The translations under genes and the position numbers were made by a program. From NCBI GenBank assembly GCA_021014945.1, contig MU266436.1, forward strand, positions 26,637 through 90,636: DNA of 64,000 nt. Direction: 5' to 3'. The stretch comes from Leucogyrophana mollusca (Eukaryota > Basidiomycota > Agaricomycetes > Boletales). Positions 11,139-21,755 of the stretch are shown in pieces (positions within the stretch are counted from its first letter, which is position 1; every line of letters begins with the position of its first letter). The notes below the pieces were generated by a model. It was given only the letters and a program-made list of their open reading frames with translations, made no database searches and was not told where the DNA came from.

Positions 11139-12062
11139 TTAGACACGGCGCCAGGTGGGAGTGGATGATGTGGGAGTAGCATTCTTGCTCTTGGTTGGTC
11201 CGGCGCCAAGCATGACACCGCCAGTGAGAACAGTTGTTTTGCCACCGTCATAGGGCGTCACCTCGTTCTTGGTGGTGTCAATGAAGACACGAGCCTGCCT
11301 AGCCTTTTCACGACGAGAAAGCTTGGCAGGGTTCTTGTCATTGATGGATGACAGCGTAGAGTGCGAGGACGCAGAGCCGTACGAATCGCCGGTCCTGGAG
11401 GTGGAGGCGAAGGAGAAGCAAGAACTCGAGTTGGACGAGCGCGAGCTAGAGCGGGAATCAGTGGAGATGGCAGAAAGCGGCGACTCGGAACGGGCGGGAA
11501 CGGGGAACTGGTCAAGAATGGGTGTCATCCAGGTGGGAGCGTTGACCTCATCAGCGATCATAGCAAAAATCTCTTCGTCTTCGTCATCATCCTCCAAAAG
11601 CTGCTGTGCGAGGGTCTTGGGTTGCGCCATCGAGCGACGGTTAACGTGGTTCTCATTGAGAGAAAGCTGACCCATTGCCAAGAGTTCTTCAGACCAGATC
11701 GTGACCAGCTTGGCACCCTTGCCGAAGCGGATAGAGATGCAACCGGGATCAACGAAGAAGTCGAACTCCCGACCGCCAAGAGCGGCAATCCAGTCGAACC
11801 ACTGGACGCCCGCAGCAAGGCATGCTGCGTATACAGCACGGGGAGGCAGGCAGGCAGGTGACAGCGTGAGGCAGCGGCGGCCGGAGCCACGGAGAGGCTC
11901 CTTGGGCACCCAACTGGGAGCGAAGAGCGCAGTCAGGTTTGCCTCAAGAACGAGTTGCAACCTGATGATGGTAGCAGCAGGGTGAGTGAGGATGAGGGGA
12001 CGAGTAAGGTAGGCAATGGCCTGGGCAAGAGTGACGGAGAGGCTGGAAGCAGTGGAGGCCAT
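11139..12062 (-). CDS. BTG/Tob-family (anti-proliferative protein) domain protein
   Basis: A single uninterrupted frame of 307 residues, unusual in this intron-rich window. Residues about 5-115 match the BTG/Tob layout. A helical N-terminal part leads to SWVPKEPLRGSGRRCLTLS, which recalls the HW-P-KP-KGSGYRCIRI box. Then comes REFDFFVDPGCISIRFGKG, which recalls the LWVDPGEVSYRIGE box. In animals this fold binds the Caf1/Ccr4-Not deadenylase and slows growth. A similar role in mRNA decay is an inference here. The rest is low complexity: an acidic run (EDDDEDEEIF), then Ser-rich sequence with SSRSSNSSS, and a basic tail ending TPTWRRV. The start at 12062 gives the full domain. Confidence 0.82.
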   Translation of the reverse strand: MASTASSLSVTLAQAIAYLTRPLILTHPAATIIRLQLVLEANLTALFAPSWVPKEPLRGSGRRCLTLSPACLPPRAVYAACLAAGVQWFDWIAALGGREFDFFVDPGCISIRFGKGAKLVTIWSEELLAMGQLSLNENHVNRRSMAQPKTLAQQLLEDDDEDEEIFAMIADEVNAPTWMTPILDQFPVPARSESPLSAISTDSRSSSRSSNSSSCFSFASTSRTGDSYGSASSHSTLSSINDKNPAKLSRREKARQARVFIDTTKNEVTPYDGGKTTVLTGGVMLGAGPTKSKNATPTSSTPTWRRV

Positions 12063-13548
12063 GATAGTGATGATAGAGGACGTGAAAGGTTGGAGGGAGA
12101 GATTGATTATTTGGAGAAGATGCAGATGAATGAGAAGAATGGATCGCCCTGCGATGAGATGTGCGGAAGTGAAGCTCGCTGAAGTTTGCGTGAGAGCGTT
12201 AGGCTGTCTCGACGTTGATGATACGAATGAGGTTAAGAATCAGACTGAGAGATCGAATGTGTTTGGAGAGAAAAAGCGTCTGAATGAGAATGTGTCTTAT
12301 TAGCTTTGGCATATATATACTGGACCGGGAGCCCCTCACCTAACAGGCTGTATGGCGGAAGACGACATATAGAAAGAGGAAGAGAAGACGGTTAGCGGAT
12401 GACTAGACGGAAGTAAAACGGAAAGAACAAACCTGGCTGGAAGGAATGTGAAAGGGATATCAAACCCGGTTGGAGTTTTCTGGCCAAGTCAGTCCCAGCT
12501 TTATACGTCCTGGAGCCGAGGCACAGACGCTAGTATAAACAAAGGCCATGCTGCTTCGCGACCCATTATGCAGGCGCTTCCTTGCATTGTCTTTTGTTCT
12601 AGTAAAATTGCCTTTTCGAGGAACAATAGCAGGAGTAATTATGCGCCACGTGGGTGGTTAAAGCTTCCGTACCTTCCCTCCTCCACTTCAGCGCCAACTC
12701 GCGTCGGGATTTAACAATTCACAATTGGTGATCTTATGGCAGGTTTTGTATTCACACCTATTGTCTACGGCATCGGCGTTCACTTTCCATCAGAGCGTCT
12801 CGACATCCAGTCCCCAGGACTTGTCAGCCGTTGAAAAGTCGGGTCATATCCCGTATTCTTACGCCGCGTAACAATAGGGCGCATACCCCTCGCTGTCGCG
12901 AAGATCCTAGGTTTCCCTGTTATTTGTTTGTACATCGGCTTCCATTTGGATTCAGGACAGTGGTAAATAGGAGTGATGGCAGTGCTTTCCTGGCCTGTCA
13001 GCCACGGCGCCAAAGCATGTGCCCGCACCGCTGCTAGGTCAATATGAGCGTTAATGACTTCTGGAGTTCTGCTCGCTGCGCCGGAGAACACGTCCGACAA
13101 CCCTACTTACATAGCACTCGTACTGCATTGCAGATCTTCAGTGCCTATGAACGATCTTGATTCGAAGTTCTGAGGGATCCCTATCGAGATGGAAATCTGG
13201 TCGGGCTTGTGGCGGAAAAAGCTCTCTCCACTCGTGGAAGAGGCAGTGGCGGCCCTGGGAGAGTCTTTCCTCTCCGAAATCCATGCAGTAAAGGAATCGG
13301 AAAATCCAGGAATAGAACTGGGTCAAGTCAAGTTGCGCTCCAAGTCGCGTCCCATGATGACGACCCACAGTTGAACGGGAAACACGGCAGCGCCCGTCGG
13401 TGCCGCAAGCCGAGTCAGCTTTCGATCTCCGCTCAAACCTTAACTCTCTCTATTGCATATCATCAACTTTTCCCTCGTCGTTTGTCAGCGAATAGGTCCT
13501 CGCCGCCACTAACTTCAATATCTACAGGCATTCAACAAATCTATCACC
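12063..13548. other. Divergent intergenic region between BTG-like gene and RPS27
   Basis: About 1.5 kb. It holds the minus-strand promoter of the BTG-like gene, including ATATATATAC near 12311-12320, about 250 bases upstream of its ATG. It also holds the plus-strand promoter of the ribosomal protein gene, whose leader is rich in pyrimidines near 13440-13500. Open frames on the minus strand at 12780-13100 and 13138-13368, and on the plus strand at 13189-13374, could not be joined into a recognised protein. A small unknown gene between 12.8 and 13.4 kb cannot be excluded. Confidence 0.4.
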
Positions 13549-13969
13549 ATGGTACGCCAGCGGAATCGGCGCGACTCTGTCCATTGAGCTGACAGCAGCC
13601 CGTCCGATATAGACTCTCGCCGTCGACCTTTTGAACCCCTCTGCTGAGCACGAAAAGAGACAGCACAAGCTTAAGCGTCTCGTACAATCGCCCAACTCTT
13701 ACTTCATGGATGTCAAATGTCCCGGTGCGTCTTGCTGATCCGCTCTGCCCTGTACCGAAGAACTGACTTATCTGCCTCTGTAGGATGCTTCGCCATCACC
13801 ACCGTGTTCTCGCATGCCCAATCGGTAGTGCTTTGCAACTCTTGCGCTAGTGTTCTATGCCAACCTACTGGTGGTATGGCAAGACTGACTGAGGGTATGG
13901 AAGCCGTCTCTTCTTGTTCGCTCTTGGCTTACAGTATCCACAGGATGTTCGTTCCGTCGGAAGAACTAG
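13549..13969 (+). CDS. RPS27: 40S ribosomal protein eS27
   Basis: Structural zinc protein of the small ribosomal subunit. Four coding exons are seen: 13549-13551, 13613-13724, 13784-13894 and 13944-13969. They join to an 82-residue protein, the usual eS27 size. It reads [20 protein letters not shown], then [20 protein letters not shown], then [17 protein letters not shown], and ends CSFRRKN. The four zinc cysteines form C-x2-C (CPGC) and C-x2-C (CNSC). The first coding exon is just the start codon, because the intron begins directly after the ATG. The leader is pyrimidine-rich, as is common for ribosomal protein genes. Identity and splicing are both very secure because every join restores the family sequence. 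Confidence 0.96.
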
Positions 13970-14486
13970 ATCAGACTCTCGTCTATCTCTCTGTGTTATC
14001 TCCCGCATCTAGTTCGCATGATCACCCTCCTACACTGCTTTCCTCACCCTTTCCCAAAGTTGCATCTCAGTAATATGGATTATCATTGGGTCAGGCTGCT
14101 GCGACATCGCCCCTCGTTTGCAAAATATTTGACATGACATACATGTATTTCTCCTCCCGAGGTTATACACTAAAACTTGCGAAGCTCTGTTGCGGGATTG
14201 TAAAGCTTGGGGCGTGTTACCTGCTGAGTTTGCCAAGTGTGGTGCGACAGATGTGCATGGGAAGGTTGGTTGAGCTATCTTTTGCTCAAGACAGAGGATC
14301 GGTCTTCATGTGTGGTAAAGATTGATTGCAACAGCACCTTTATTAGTAGACGGTCACTGTATAATACAAACTGGTGTTTCCGCAACGCAAGCTGGGTTCT
14401 ATGGCTTGGTGAGGACTAGATATAAATTTACCCTGATATATGGCAGGGTATACACCAAGAACAAGCATATGAGCACAAGGATTAGA
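13970..14486. other. Convergent 3' region between RPS27 and the thioesterase gene
   Basis: About 500 bases between two convergent stop codons. It should contain both 3' untranslated regions. Nothing else recognised. Confidence 0.45.
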
Positions 14487-15959
14487 TCAAAGCTTTGCTT
14501 TCGTCTCTTCCACGTCGGGACCTCTCCTGTCGGCGCGCACGACGCCTTCCTGGCAGGTAACAGCTACCAAGCTTCCGGAGCGAGAGTACAGCTAGGGGTA
14601 GAAAATTAGGAACGACTTCACAAGGACCATGGATCTTTGAGACGGACTCTACCGTGGACGACACCGCGGCCAGAAGCGGCTCGGGGGCACACAACCTGCA
14701 GAAAATGAACAAGAGCCAGTGTGAAGAGGGCATTACAGAGGCGTACGACGTATAGCAGGCCATCCTCGCAGCAAAAATTATCGCTGAAACTCGGGTCAGA
14801 TGCTTGGCCTAAAGTGCCGGAAGCTTCGCGTACTCATAGTAATATATCGAGTGGTCTAGTGTCGACTATAGCATCATATGGTCTTAATGTCAAGCTCGAA
14901 TAATCCAAAAGTACGCTTACTTACAGACATGGCAAGAGCATCGGGCCCTTTAGCATATCGCTTCAGTTTGAGGGTATCCGCCGCAACGGTGATGCTGTGG
15001 AGACGAAGTTAATTAAGGATACATCGATGCACGGCGTAGCGCACAAGTTTAGGTCCGAAAGGTAGGCTAGTATGCACTGCAGGCAAGGAAATCATCAGCG
15101 AGCGAAGCAGACATCAAGCGAAGGGACAGAATGACCTTCTGGAAAGGCGCAGCATACATAGCAGCCTGACCCGTCCGGGCTTGCATCCAGAACATAGACG
15201 TCACAGCGCCATCCTCACCTGTAGTGTTCCATTTGGCGCGTCTCACCGCTATAGGGCCCTTGGTCCGCTCCTGGCACAAGTGATCGATGTTCGTGATGAG
15301 TCCAACGTATTTCAGCCCCAGGGAGAAAACCACAGCCCACCTCAGCGTAAATCGTGTAAATCTCCTTCACCTTTTCATGAACGCCCTCGCGTGCAGCACG
15401 CCGCCTGAATAAAACTTCCTCCAATTCGCAATCCTCGAGTTTCGGAACACCCGCAGGCATCGGCGTCTGGGTAGCCGGCTGCCATGGCTCCGGTTTGTGG
15501 AATGAACACATGAGGTGGAAGATGATCTTCCCATTCTGAACTGCCTTTACACTGCGAGTACTGTATGAGCGACCTTCGCGCAGACGTTCCACGAAGTATA
15601 TGATCGGCACAGCTGGAGAAGCACTGAGGAGGAAATAACACTGCAAGGAATCCGCTTAAGTTGAACTATAGATCTGTGGCTGTTTGTGGAGTGCAATACT
15701 CACGTGCAGAGACTTTGAGATGAATAGAAGTCAATGCGTGACGATATAGAGTGCGTTTCTGGCTCACATGTAGTCCGTACGCAGGGTCGACACAATTCGT
15801 CGCAGACACAATGGCCTGGGATATAACTTGGCCGCCGAAGACGCCTCTAGCGCGAGTAGGAACCCACAGAGACTTTGAGCGAAAGAGGTTCACATCGATT
15901 TGCTCGACCTCTAAAGCGGTGGAGATCTTTGAATGCTCGGCTTGATTTGTATCTTCCAT
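14487..15959 (-). CDS. Peroxisomal acyl-CoA thioesterase (ACOT8/TesB type)
   Basis: This enzyme hydrolyses acyl-CoA to fatty acid and CoA. The first exon gives VEQIDVNLFRSKSLWVPTRA and GVFGGQVISQAIVSATNCVD, the N-terminal hotdog domain of the TesB family. Later exons give LHCYFLLSASPAVPIIYFVE, FHLMCSFHKPEPW, APFQKCILAYLSDLN, SLDHSIYYYD-like sequence and GRGVVHGRLYSRSGSLVAV. The C-terminal exon ends ...EETKAKL followed by TGA at 14487. AKL fits the SKL-like type 1 peroxisomal import signal, so location in the peroxisome is well supported. About eight short introns are needed. The last begins with a non-consensus GTCCGT donor at 14647. Family length (about 330 residues) agrees. Confidence 0.9.
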
Positions 15960-16274
15960 CTTGCGATGTATGTAGAGAAAAGAGTTTAAAAGTACTTTAC
16001 ACCGCTACCCGCTGTCGTTCGTGTATACCGTGGTTTACATGGACACCGGTATTTGCTGAGAGCGTGTCGGAAATCTGATTGCAAGTGTCCCGAAGAGCCG
16101 TGCGAGTCGGGAGTACGACTCTAAAGCATAAACACGTGCAAAAACGTTGGCCAGGCAAGGAGCACCGTGACTGCAACAGCTGTACAATTAATCAAGGGTA
16201 TTGTAGACGCGTCAGATATCTGTAGTAGACGATTGCAGTCTCTGCGCATTTGGAGGTCCCATCTGCGAGCGGAT
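15960..16274. other. Intergenic spacer
   Basis: About 315 bases between the XPA stop and the thioesterase start, both on the minus strand. It presumably holds the thioesterase promoter and the XPA 3' end. No clear motif seen. Confidence 0.35.
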
Positions 16275-17441
16275 TCACATAACCTCCACCTCGATCGTAA
16301 ACCCGCACTCGTGGCAAACCTGTTGTCCGACACCATCTTCAATAGTTTCCACCCCTCCAAACACATGCCTGTGCTCCTCGTCCTTCCGCCGCTGCCACAC
16401 GCCTTCCCGTGTCTTCCTTCGTAGATCTCGTAGACCTTCCTCGAACTTCTTGTTTTTCTTCTTCTTCTTTTCCTCGACGCGTCGGTCCCACTCGGCGTCC
16501 AGGGCCTCAGGCGACCCCCATTTCTTCCACGCGAAGTCTTCTACTTGACCCCGCATAAATAACATCATGTTCGCGAAAGTGGACTTGTGAGGGTTGGCCT
16601 TTAGAAGATGAGGGAGGAGTTCTTGATCACGGAGTTCAGCTGCACACTATTCAGCACATGTGGCAGGGAAAATGGACGGAAAACTTACCGTCTGTCAATA
16701 GATAGTCCTATGGATGGATAAGATTGACAGGCTACATATACAGGTGCTGTCCTACACACCTCTTTGCATTCGGTTTTCGTCAAAAGGCCGTACCTTTCTG
16801 GGTAGTCGTCCTTGCATTTATTACAAACGAGAAAACCAAAGATGTTCTTGTATGCGTAGTCTATGTCGATAGACTGGCATTCTTTGCATCTTGGATTGCG
16901 ACTCCGGTCCATAAATATTGCTATGTCACCAGGTTCATTGGTCAGTATCCCCGATAATCGCAACGAGATGTAACAAACGAGGTTCAATATTCTGTACCGC
17001 CCGCTGCCGTTCCCTTTCTCGTTCCTTCGCTCTAAGGTCTTCGTCGACCTCCTTCCCGTCCTCGACCAAGAAGCCACCCTTGGAATTGACCATCTTTGAC
17101 AAATCATACTCAAAGTACTTGCCAAGACGTGAGTCTCGCTTCAATGGTTGTGCGGCACGAGGAGCTGTAGGGGACTTGGAGGTAGCGGGAACAATCTCTA
17201 ATGGGCGTTTGTGATTAACATTGGTGGCAGAGGAACTGGAAGCCTCCTGTTCACGTTGTCGTTGTCTTGCCTTGGCTGAGAGAGCATGATGAACACCGTG
17301 GTTAGCACATGGAAATGACAAGGATGTACAAATACCTTTTAGACGATTCAGCTCTATCCGCTTCACCTGCTCTGGAGTTAGCGGAAGCTCTGTGGTCGTG
17401 AATGTACGATTGCGAGGGGGTGTTGATGGACCGTCTGGCAT
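16275..17441 (-). CDS. RAD14: XPA/Rad14 nucleotide excision repair protein
   Basis: XPA recognises distorted DNA and organises the nucleotide excision repair complex. The ATG at 17441 starts a disordered N-terminus (PDGPSTPPRNRTFTTTELP) with LTPEQVKRIELNRLK, a family-typical helix. Next come the conserved block DLSKMVNSKGGFLVEDG and the zinc finger C-x2-C ... C-x2-C (CKEC at the start, FGFLVCNKCKDDYPERY at the end). The DNA-binding region LLTKTECKEDYLLT is restored by splicing, followed by HLLKANPHKSTF and MMLFMRGQVEDFAWKKWGS. The tail has a basic coiled region and a terminal C-x2-C pair (VCHECGF). Several short introns are present. Overall length of roughly 330 residues fits fungal members. 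Confidence 0.92.
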
Positions 17442-17757
17442 GGCTAACGTCTTTACGACCTTCAGCGTTGGAACGAAAGCGAAAATAAATTATTTGAACC
17501 AGAGCCAGGCTTGACTGATGACTGTCAGGAGCCAAGTGGCTCGACAATAGACGAGGTTGACTCTTCATCAATGCTTCTAATTATAACGCGTGGCACGTGC
17601 TTACCCAGCACCAAACGCGACAAGAGTTCACCATAGACCAGCCGGTCGATGTCTGATTACAAGTAGAATTCGCAAGCGAGTGGAAAACAATGACAACAAA
17701 TACGAAGACCGGAAAGAAAGAAAACTAAAGGCACTATGATCTCGTATGTGTCCCTCG

Positions 17758-20170
17758 CTATCTTTCACTAACATCCGGCTTCTCCTCGTCCACCACGTCA
17801 ACGGCCATGCCATTCATCGGCGCTGGAGATTTCTCCTCAGCAGCATGATCGCCGTTCGTCACTGCTGGCTCGGCAGGAGTAGGTCCACTCTCCGTTGTTG
17901 AAGGCGTGTCGTCCACATCCATTGCGGACGGTCCGCCCAGCCCTGGTGGAACAACGGTCGTGTGCCCGCTTGGCCCAGCTCCATGCGTCATACCTGCAAG
18001 ACCCGAAGTTAAGATACCTGCACCAATGCCAAATTTCCTGCCAGCGCCACTGTCTGCTCCACTTGACCTGCTCCTACTGCCACTGTCGCGATCACGATAA
18101 TTGGCGTGATCTCTTCGCCCGCCCTCTCCTTCGTCGTCCGAGTCGGATAACTCGCCATCTCGCTGTATTCGCGAATCGAGGAGCCGTCGATGTCTTCGGG
18201 TGTCTGGGGGTATGAGATCATCATCTCGAGTCTGGTCATCCATTTCTTCGTCTATCGGTAATCTTGGGATATCTGTCAAAATGTAAACCACAACGTCCAA
18301 GATGCACAAAATATCTCAACCGACCTGACATCTGCACACTTGGTGGACCTCCAAGATGTCTCAGATACTCAAGCACAATGTTTTTAACCCTCTCGAGATA
18401 TTCCGGAGTGTTCATGTCTTCAGTGTTTGAGGATTTCACGTCTAGCTCGTAGTCGGGACCGAAATACTCGTAGTACTCGTTGACCGGTATTTCTGTCATA
18501 CAATGTCATCCGGCGGTCAACTGATATAGAACTATGTCTATACGCACCAGGGCCAAGTTCAACACCAGCTGCTAAACCTGTCTCAAAGGCCCATGCCCGA
18601 CTAACGTTCCGCATCGTGTACCCACCACCTCCCAGTAACAGGAGCGGTTTGTTGAACGATTTGACAAACTTGACGCAGTTTGCATGCCCTAATCCCCTCG
18701 TGAGGCTGCAGTGGTAGACACAATTGCGACGCCACCCCTACCTCTCATTGACAGGTTTAGGCAGCCAAGCTTGTCTCCTGACAAAGAATCCGTTCCACAC
18801 TGGAGAACAATGGCTGAGGGATCGTATGACTCCATCACTTGACGAATCACCTGCCAATAAGCCACGAGATAAACAAAATGGCCACTATCTGCTCCTAACC
18901 CAGGTAACGCTTACCGGCTCGAACACAGATCGATAATTCTCGTCAGAGATACCATCACGCATGGGGAAGTTGAGTGCGTAGTACTTTCCCTTACCAATGC
19001 CTATGTCCTGTGTGCCGTATGTGGATGAACTCCACGACTTGCAAAGCGAAAGCACTCACCCGTAGCTCACCTGTCCCCGGGAAATACTCGCCGTACTTGT
19101 GGAAACTGACAGTCATGACTCGGTCGGTAGTGTAGAAGGCTTCCTCCACGCCATCTCCGTGGTGTACGTCAATGTCGATGTAAAGAACCCGAGTATGATA
19201 CCTTCACCGTGCAGTGAGAGCTCGCTCAGGAAGTTGAACTGATTTTATGGAAGCACTGACCTGAGCAGTTCCAGAATCCCAAGCACAATATCTACACATG
19301 ACCAGGAATGTTCAGTCACAGGTCACGCCATTGTGTAAAAGGCAATATACCATTGACATAACAAAACCCGCTTGCTTCGCTCTTCTTGGCATGGTGTAGG
19401 CCACCAGCCCAGTTCACCGCGATATCACATTTATCCCGACTAAGGCGTGCAGCACCCTCTTCGTGGTTTGTTAGAACAAGCTCTGCAATAAGAAGACATG
19501 TTTACCCATAGATCCGCCGGCGGATATCGAACAATAGTCAAACAACCCATCGAAAACAGGACAGTCATCACCAACGTTATCTGTGAGTGTGAACCGAGTG
19601 CGTCACGAGAAGATTAGTGATCTAGTACGAGGCAATCGCATGATAGAGTCTAACATTTGTGCTGCTCCTTAATGTAGGAATTCATATTGCTAGGTGTGAT
19701 GCGACTAAGAAAGTCAACATATTCGTCGGAGTGGAACTGTGTCATCTCGCGCTTGGTGGCAGGTTTGGCGCGCTAGATGAAATCAAACAGGAAGGTAAAA
19801 ATATGGAATGTAAATGGAAGACGACAATCATCTGCAGGAAACGGAGCTCAGAAGAATGAACTCACGAAGATTTCCATTTTCTTGTAGAGTCCATAGTTCA
19901 TAACCAATGAATGACACATGCGTATGCGTGTGGGCTTCATTCTTGGCGGCAAATGCGTTAGATCTGTCAAGACGTGACAGAGACTTGAGCCTAAACATAC
20001 GGATGTCCTGGCCCATAGTGGAAACCCCCAATATCGGAATCGAAGAAGTAGCACTAGGGGACGAGGTCAGTGAAATCGAAGTCTAGGTAAAGGCGGGCCA
20101 AAAAATCTAAAAGACGCACGACTCGTTTCTTCTGAGACTCGCCGTCAAGGGGCACCATGTTTTCCGACAT
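17758..20170 (-). CDS. RPD3: Class I histone deacetylase (Rpd3/HDAC1 type)
   Basis: Zinc-dependent deacetylase of histone tails, the catalytic subunit of Sin3/Rpd3 complexes. Exon 1 opens [24 protein letters not shown]...CTAG intron then leads to [18 protein letters not shown] and [19 protein letters not shown]. Further exons around 19.6-18.6 kb encode [69 protein letters not shown] and [18 protein letters not shown]. These include the HH pair, the D-x-D-x-HHGD metal site and the Tyr/Phe loop. The last exon is a long acidic, Gly- and Ser-rich tail ending KPDVSER. There are many short introns. It sits 15 kb from a possible Rxt2 subunit gene of the same complex. Start 20170 was taken as the first in-frame ATG. 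Confidence 0.93.
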
Positions 20171-20385
20171 TTTTGCGACAGACCGATGCTGAACTCCAGC
20201 ACCTTAGATAGCTGGAACAAGCGGTAGCGGACGCCGGAAACTTGGACATATTTCAACTGGATGTCTTGCACGTGGCTTTGTTTGGCAGCGGCTTCGGTTT
20301 TCAACAAACTGCGTCAACCACAAGTCCTCCGTAAAGTAAGAGGGAGTACAACTATAGCGAGCTACGGTAGGATACATTGTACAGT

Positions 20386-21213
20386 CTATATTTTGGATTT
20401 TCCGAGAGGTGCCTCGCTCCCCTTGTACAAAAGAGTCGAAGGAGCAAACCCGAAATCGTCGTGCAATTTGATATCCTAGACATAAGACGTCAGCACACTA
20501 TGATACAAGAGAATTAAACAAGAAACCCACAAGCTCGCCAGCAATTACCCGAACCTACAGCAGACACGGTAAGCATACCAGAAATCGAGTTCAGGAAGAC
20601 ACTTGCCATAGACCAATGATGAACTGCATGTAAGCCGGCAAACCAAAGCTTTGAAGTTGTTTACTGGTCAAGAGCTTGCCATACGAACGTGTCGAAGTTA
20701 CTGTACCTCTCTTCCAAAGGTCGTTTCGAATGTTTGCATGAAAGGCGTGACAGCATTAAGTGTCAAAGGCTGATCCAACTTCACTGTGGGCACAACTTCT
20801 TCCAAGCGTGCAATGGCATCTTTCAGAGCATTCTGAGCGTCGCATAATTTACTTTCCATCGGAGTATTTCGACTACGTGTGTCATAAGACAGAATATGGG
20901 GCTCCGGACCCGACACACAGTCAATGAGCAACACAAAGTGGTCGCGTGCATGTCGCAAATGTTTTCCTGAGTATGCGAGTCGTGTATCAGCACCCTGGCC
21001 TGAATTGGCTGCTGAATTTACGGAGAACGAACCGATTGTTGATCCGGGTAAAAACCTGGATTCTACAGTGAGCTGGTCATCGGAAGTGAGTGTGTTGTTA
21101 ACCAGTTCGAGGGCTTGTTGCAAAACGGTGGTAGAAACGTATAGCAGCTGGCCTAAAGGGGACCCAACAGATTGAGGTGTAGCATCAGACGATTCGACCA
21201 TAACTTCAGACAT
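20386..21213 (-). CDS. DinB-superfamily-like four-helix protein
   Basis: The protein starts MSEVMVESSDATPQSVGS. After a 66-base in-frame intron it gives STIGKHLRHARDHFVLLIDC, then FETTFGRELWFAGLHAVHHW and, across a GC-AG intron, SM-VRVIAGEL. The last exon reads DIKLHDDFGFAPSTLLYKG and ends GKSKI at 20386. The spaced histidines (KHLRHARDH and HAVHHW) are what is expected of the DinB/YfiT metal-binding four-helix fold. Similar fungal proteins are, as far as I recall, uncharacterised. The reaction is unknown. Homologues elsewhere include thiol-dependent S-transferases, but nothing here proves that activity. Predicted length is about 200 residues. Confidence 0.7.
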
Positions 21214-21755
21214 CCCGATAGCGCAAGTTGAGTGTAGCAGAGGGAGTTAAGATCGCAGTGGAGCGGACGGCCGTGTGTCGGACTAAATAGGCGCACATCT
21301 CCGTCAATAAAATGTTTACACTGACATACAACGCGTTAACAGCGAGGAGTGCCTCGAGGAAAGGACTATAGGATCGGACATCAGATAACAGCCAAGAAGG
21401 AAAGGACTATCCGAGAGAAATACACAGAGTACTGTACATGTGATGTCCCTCTGCCAAATTTCAGGCAACCCACGATACAAAGATAGGTTGTCCGAACTCA
21501 AGGCGAGGATCAAGAAGATCTGTCTCCCAGAGCTGCTCCAAAGCCGAAACTCGAAAGAAAAGGCGGATCAGAGACAGGAAGATTATCGCAAAATGCGTCT
21601 ACCGTCGTCGTCACTCTGGTACAAAAGAACCCACAGCCATGCGTTTACCGTCCTATTATACTCGCCCGCTGCCCGGCTGACTAAGCTCTACGCGCCCCGA
21701 AACTTGACGACTTTCCCGAAGCTGTGAACTTTCCTAAACGTCCTTTTCTCCTCCA
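21214..21755. other. Divergent promoter region (DinB-like / LSC2)
   Basis: About 540 bases between two divergent start codons. A pyrimidine-rich leader precedes the LSC2 ATG. No further recognisable site. Confidence 0.45.

Noticed and set aside
12780..13368. Two minus-strand frames and one plus-strand frame between the BTG-like and RPS27 genes
   Set aside because: No splice model or family could be found. They may be chance frames in a promoter region.
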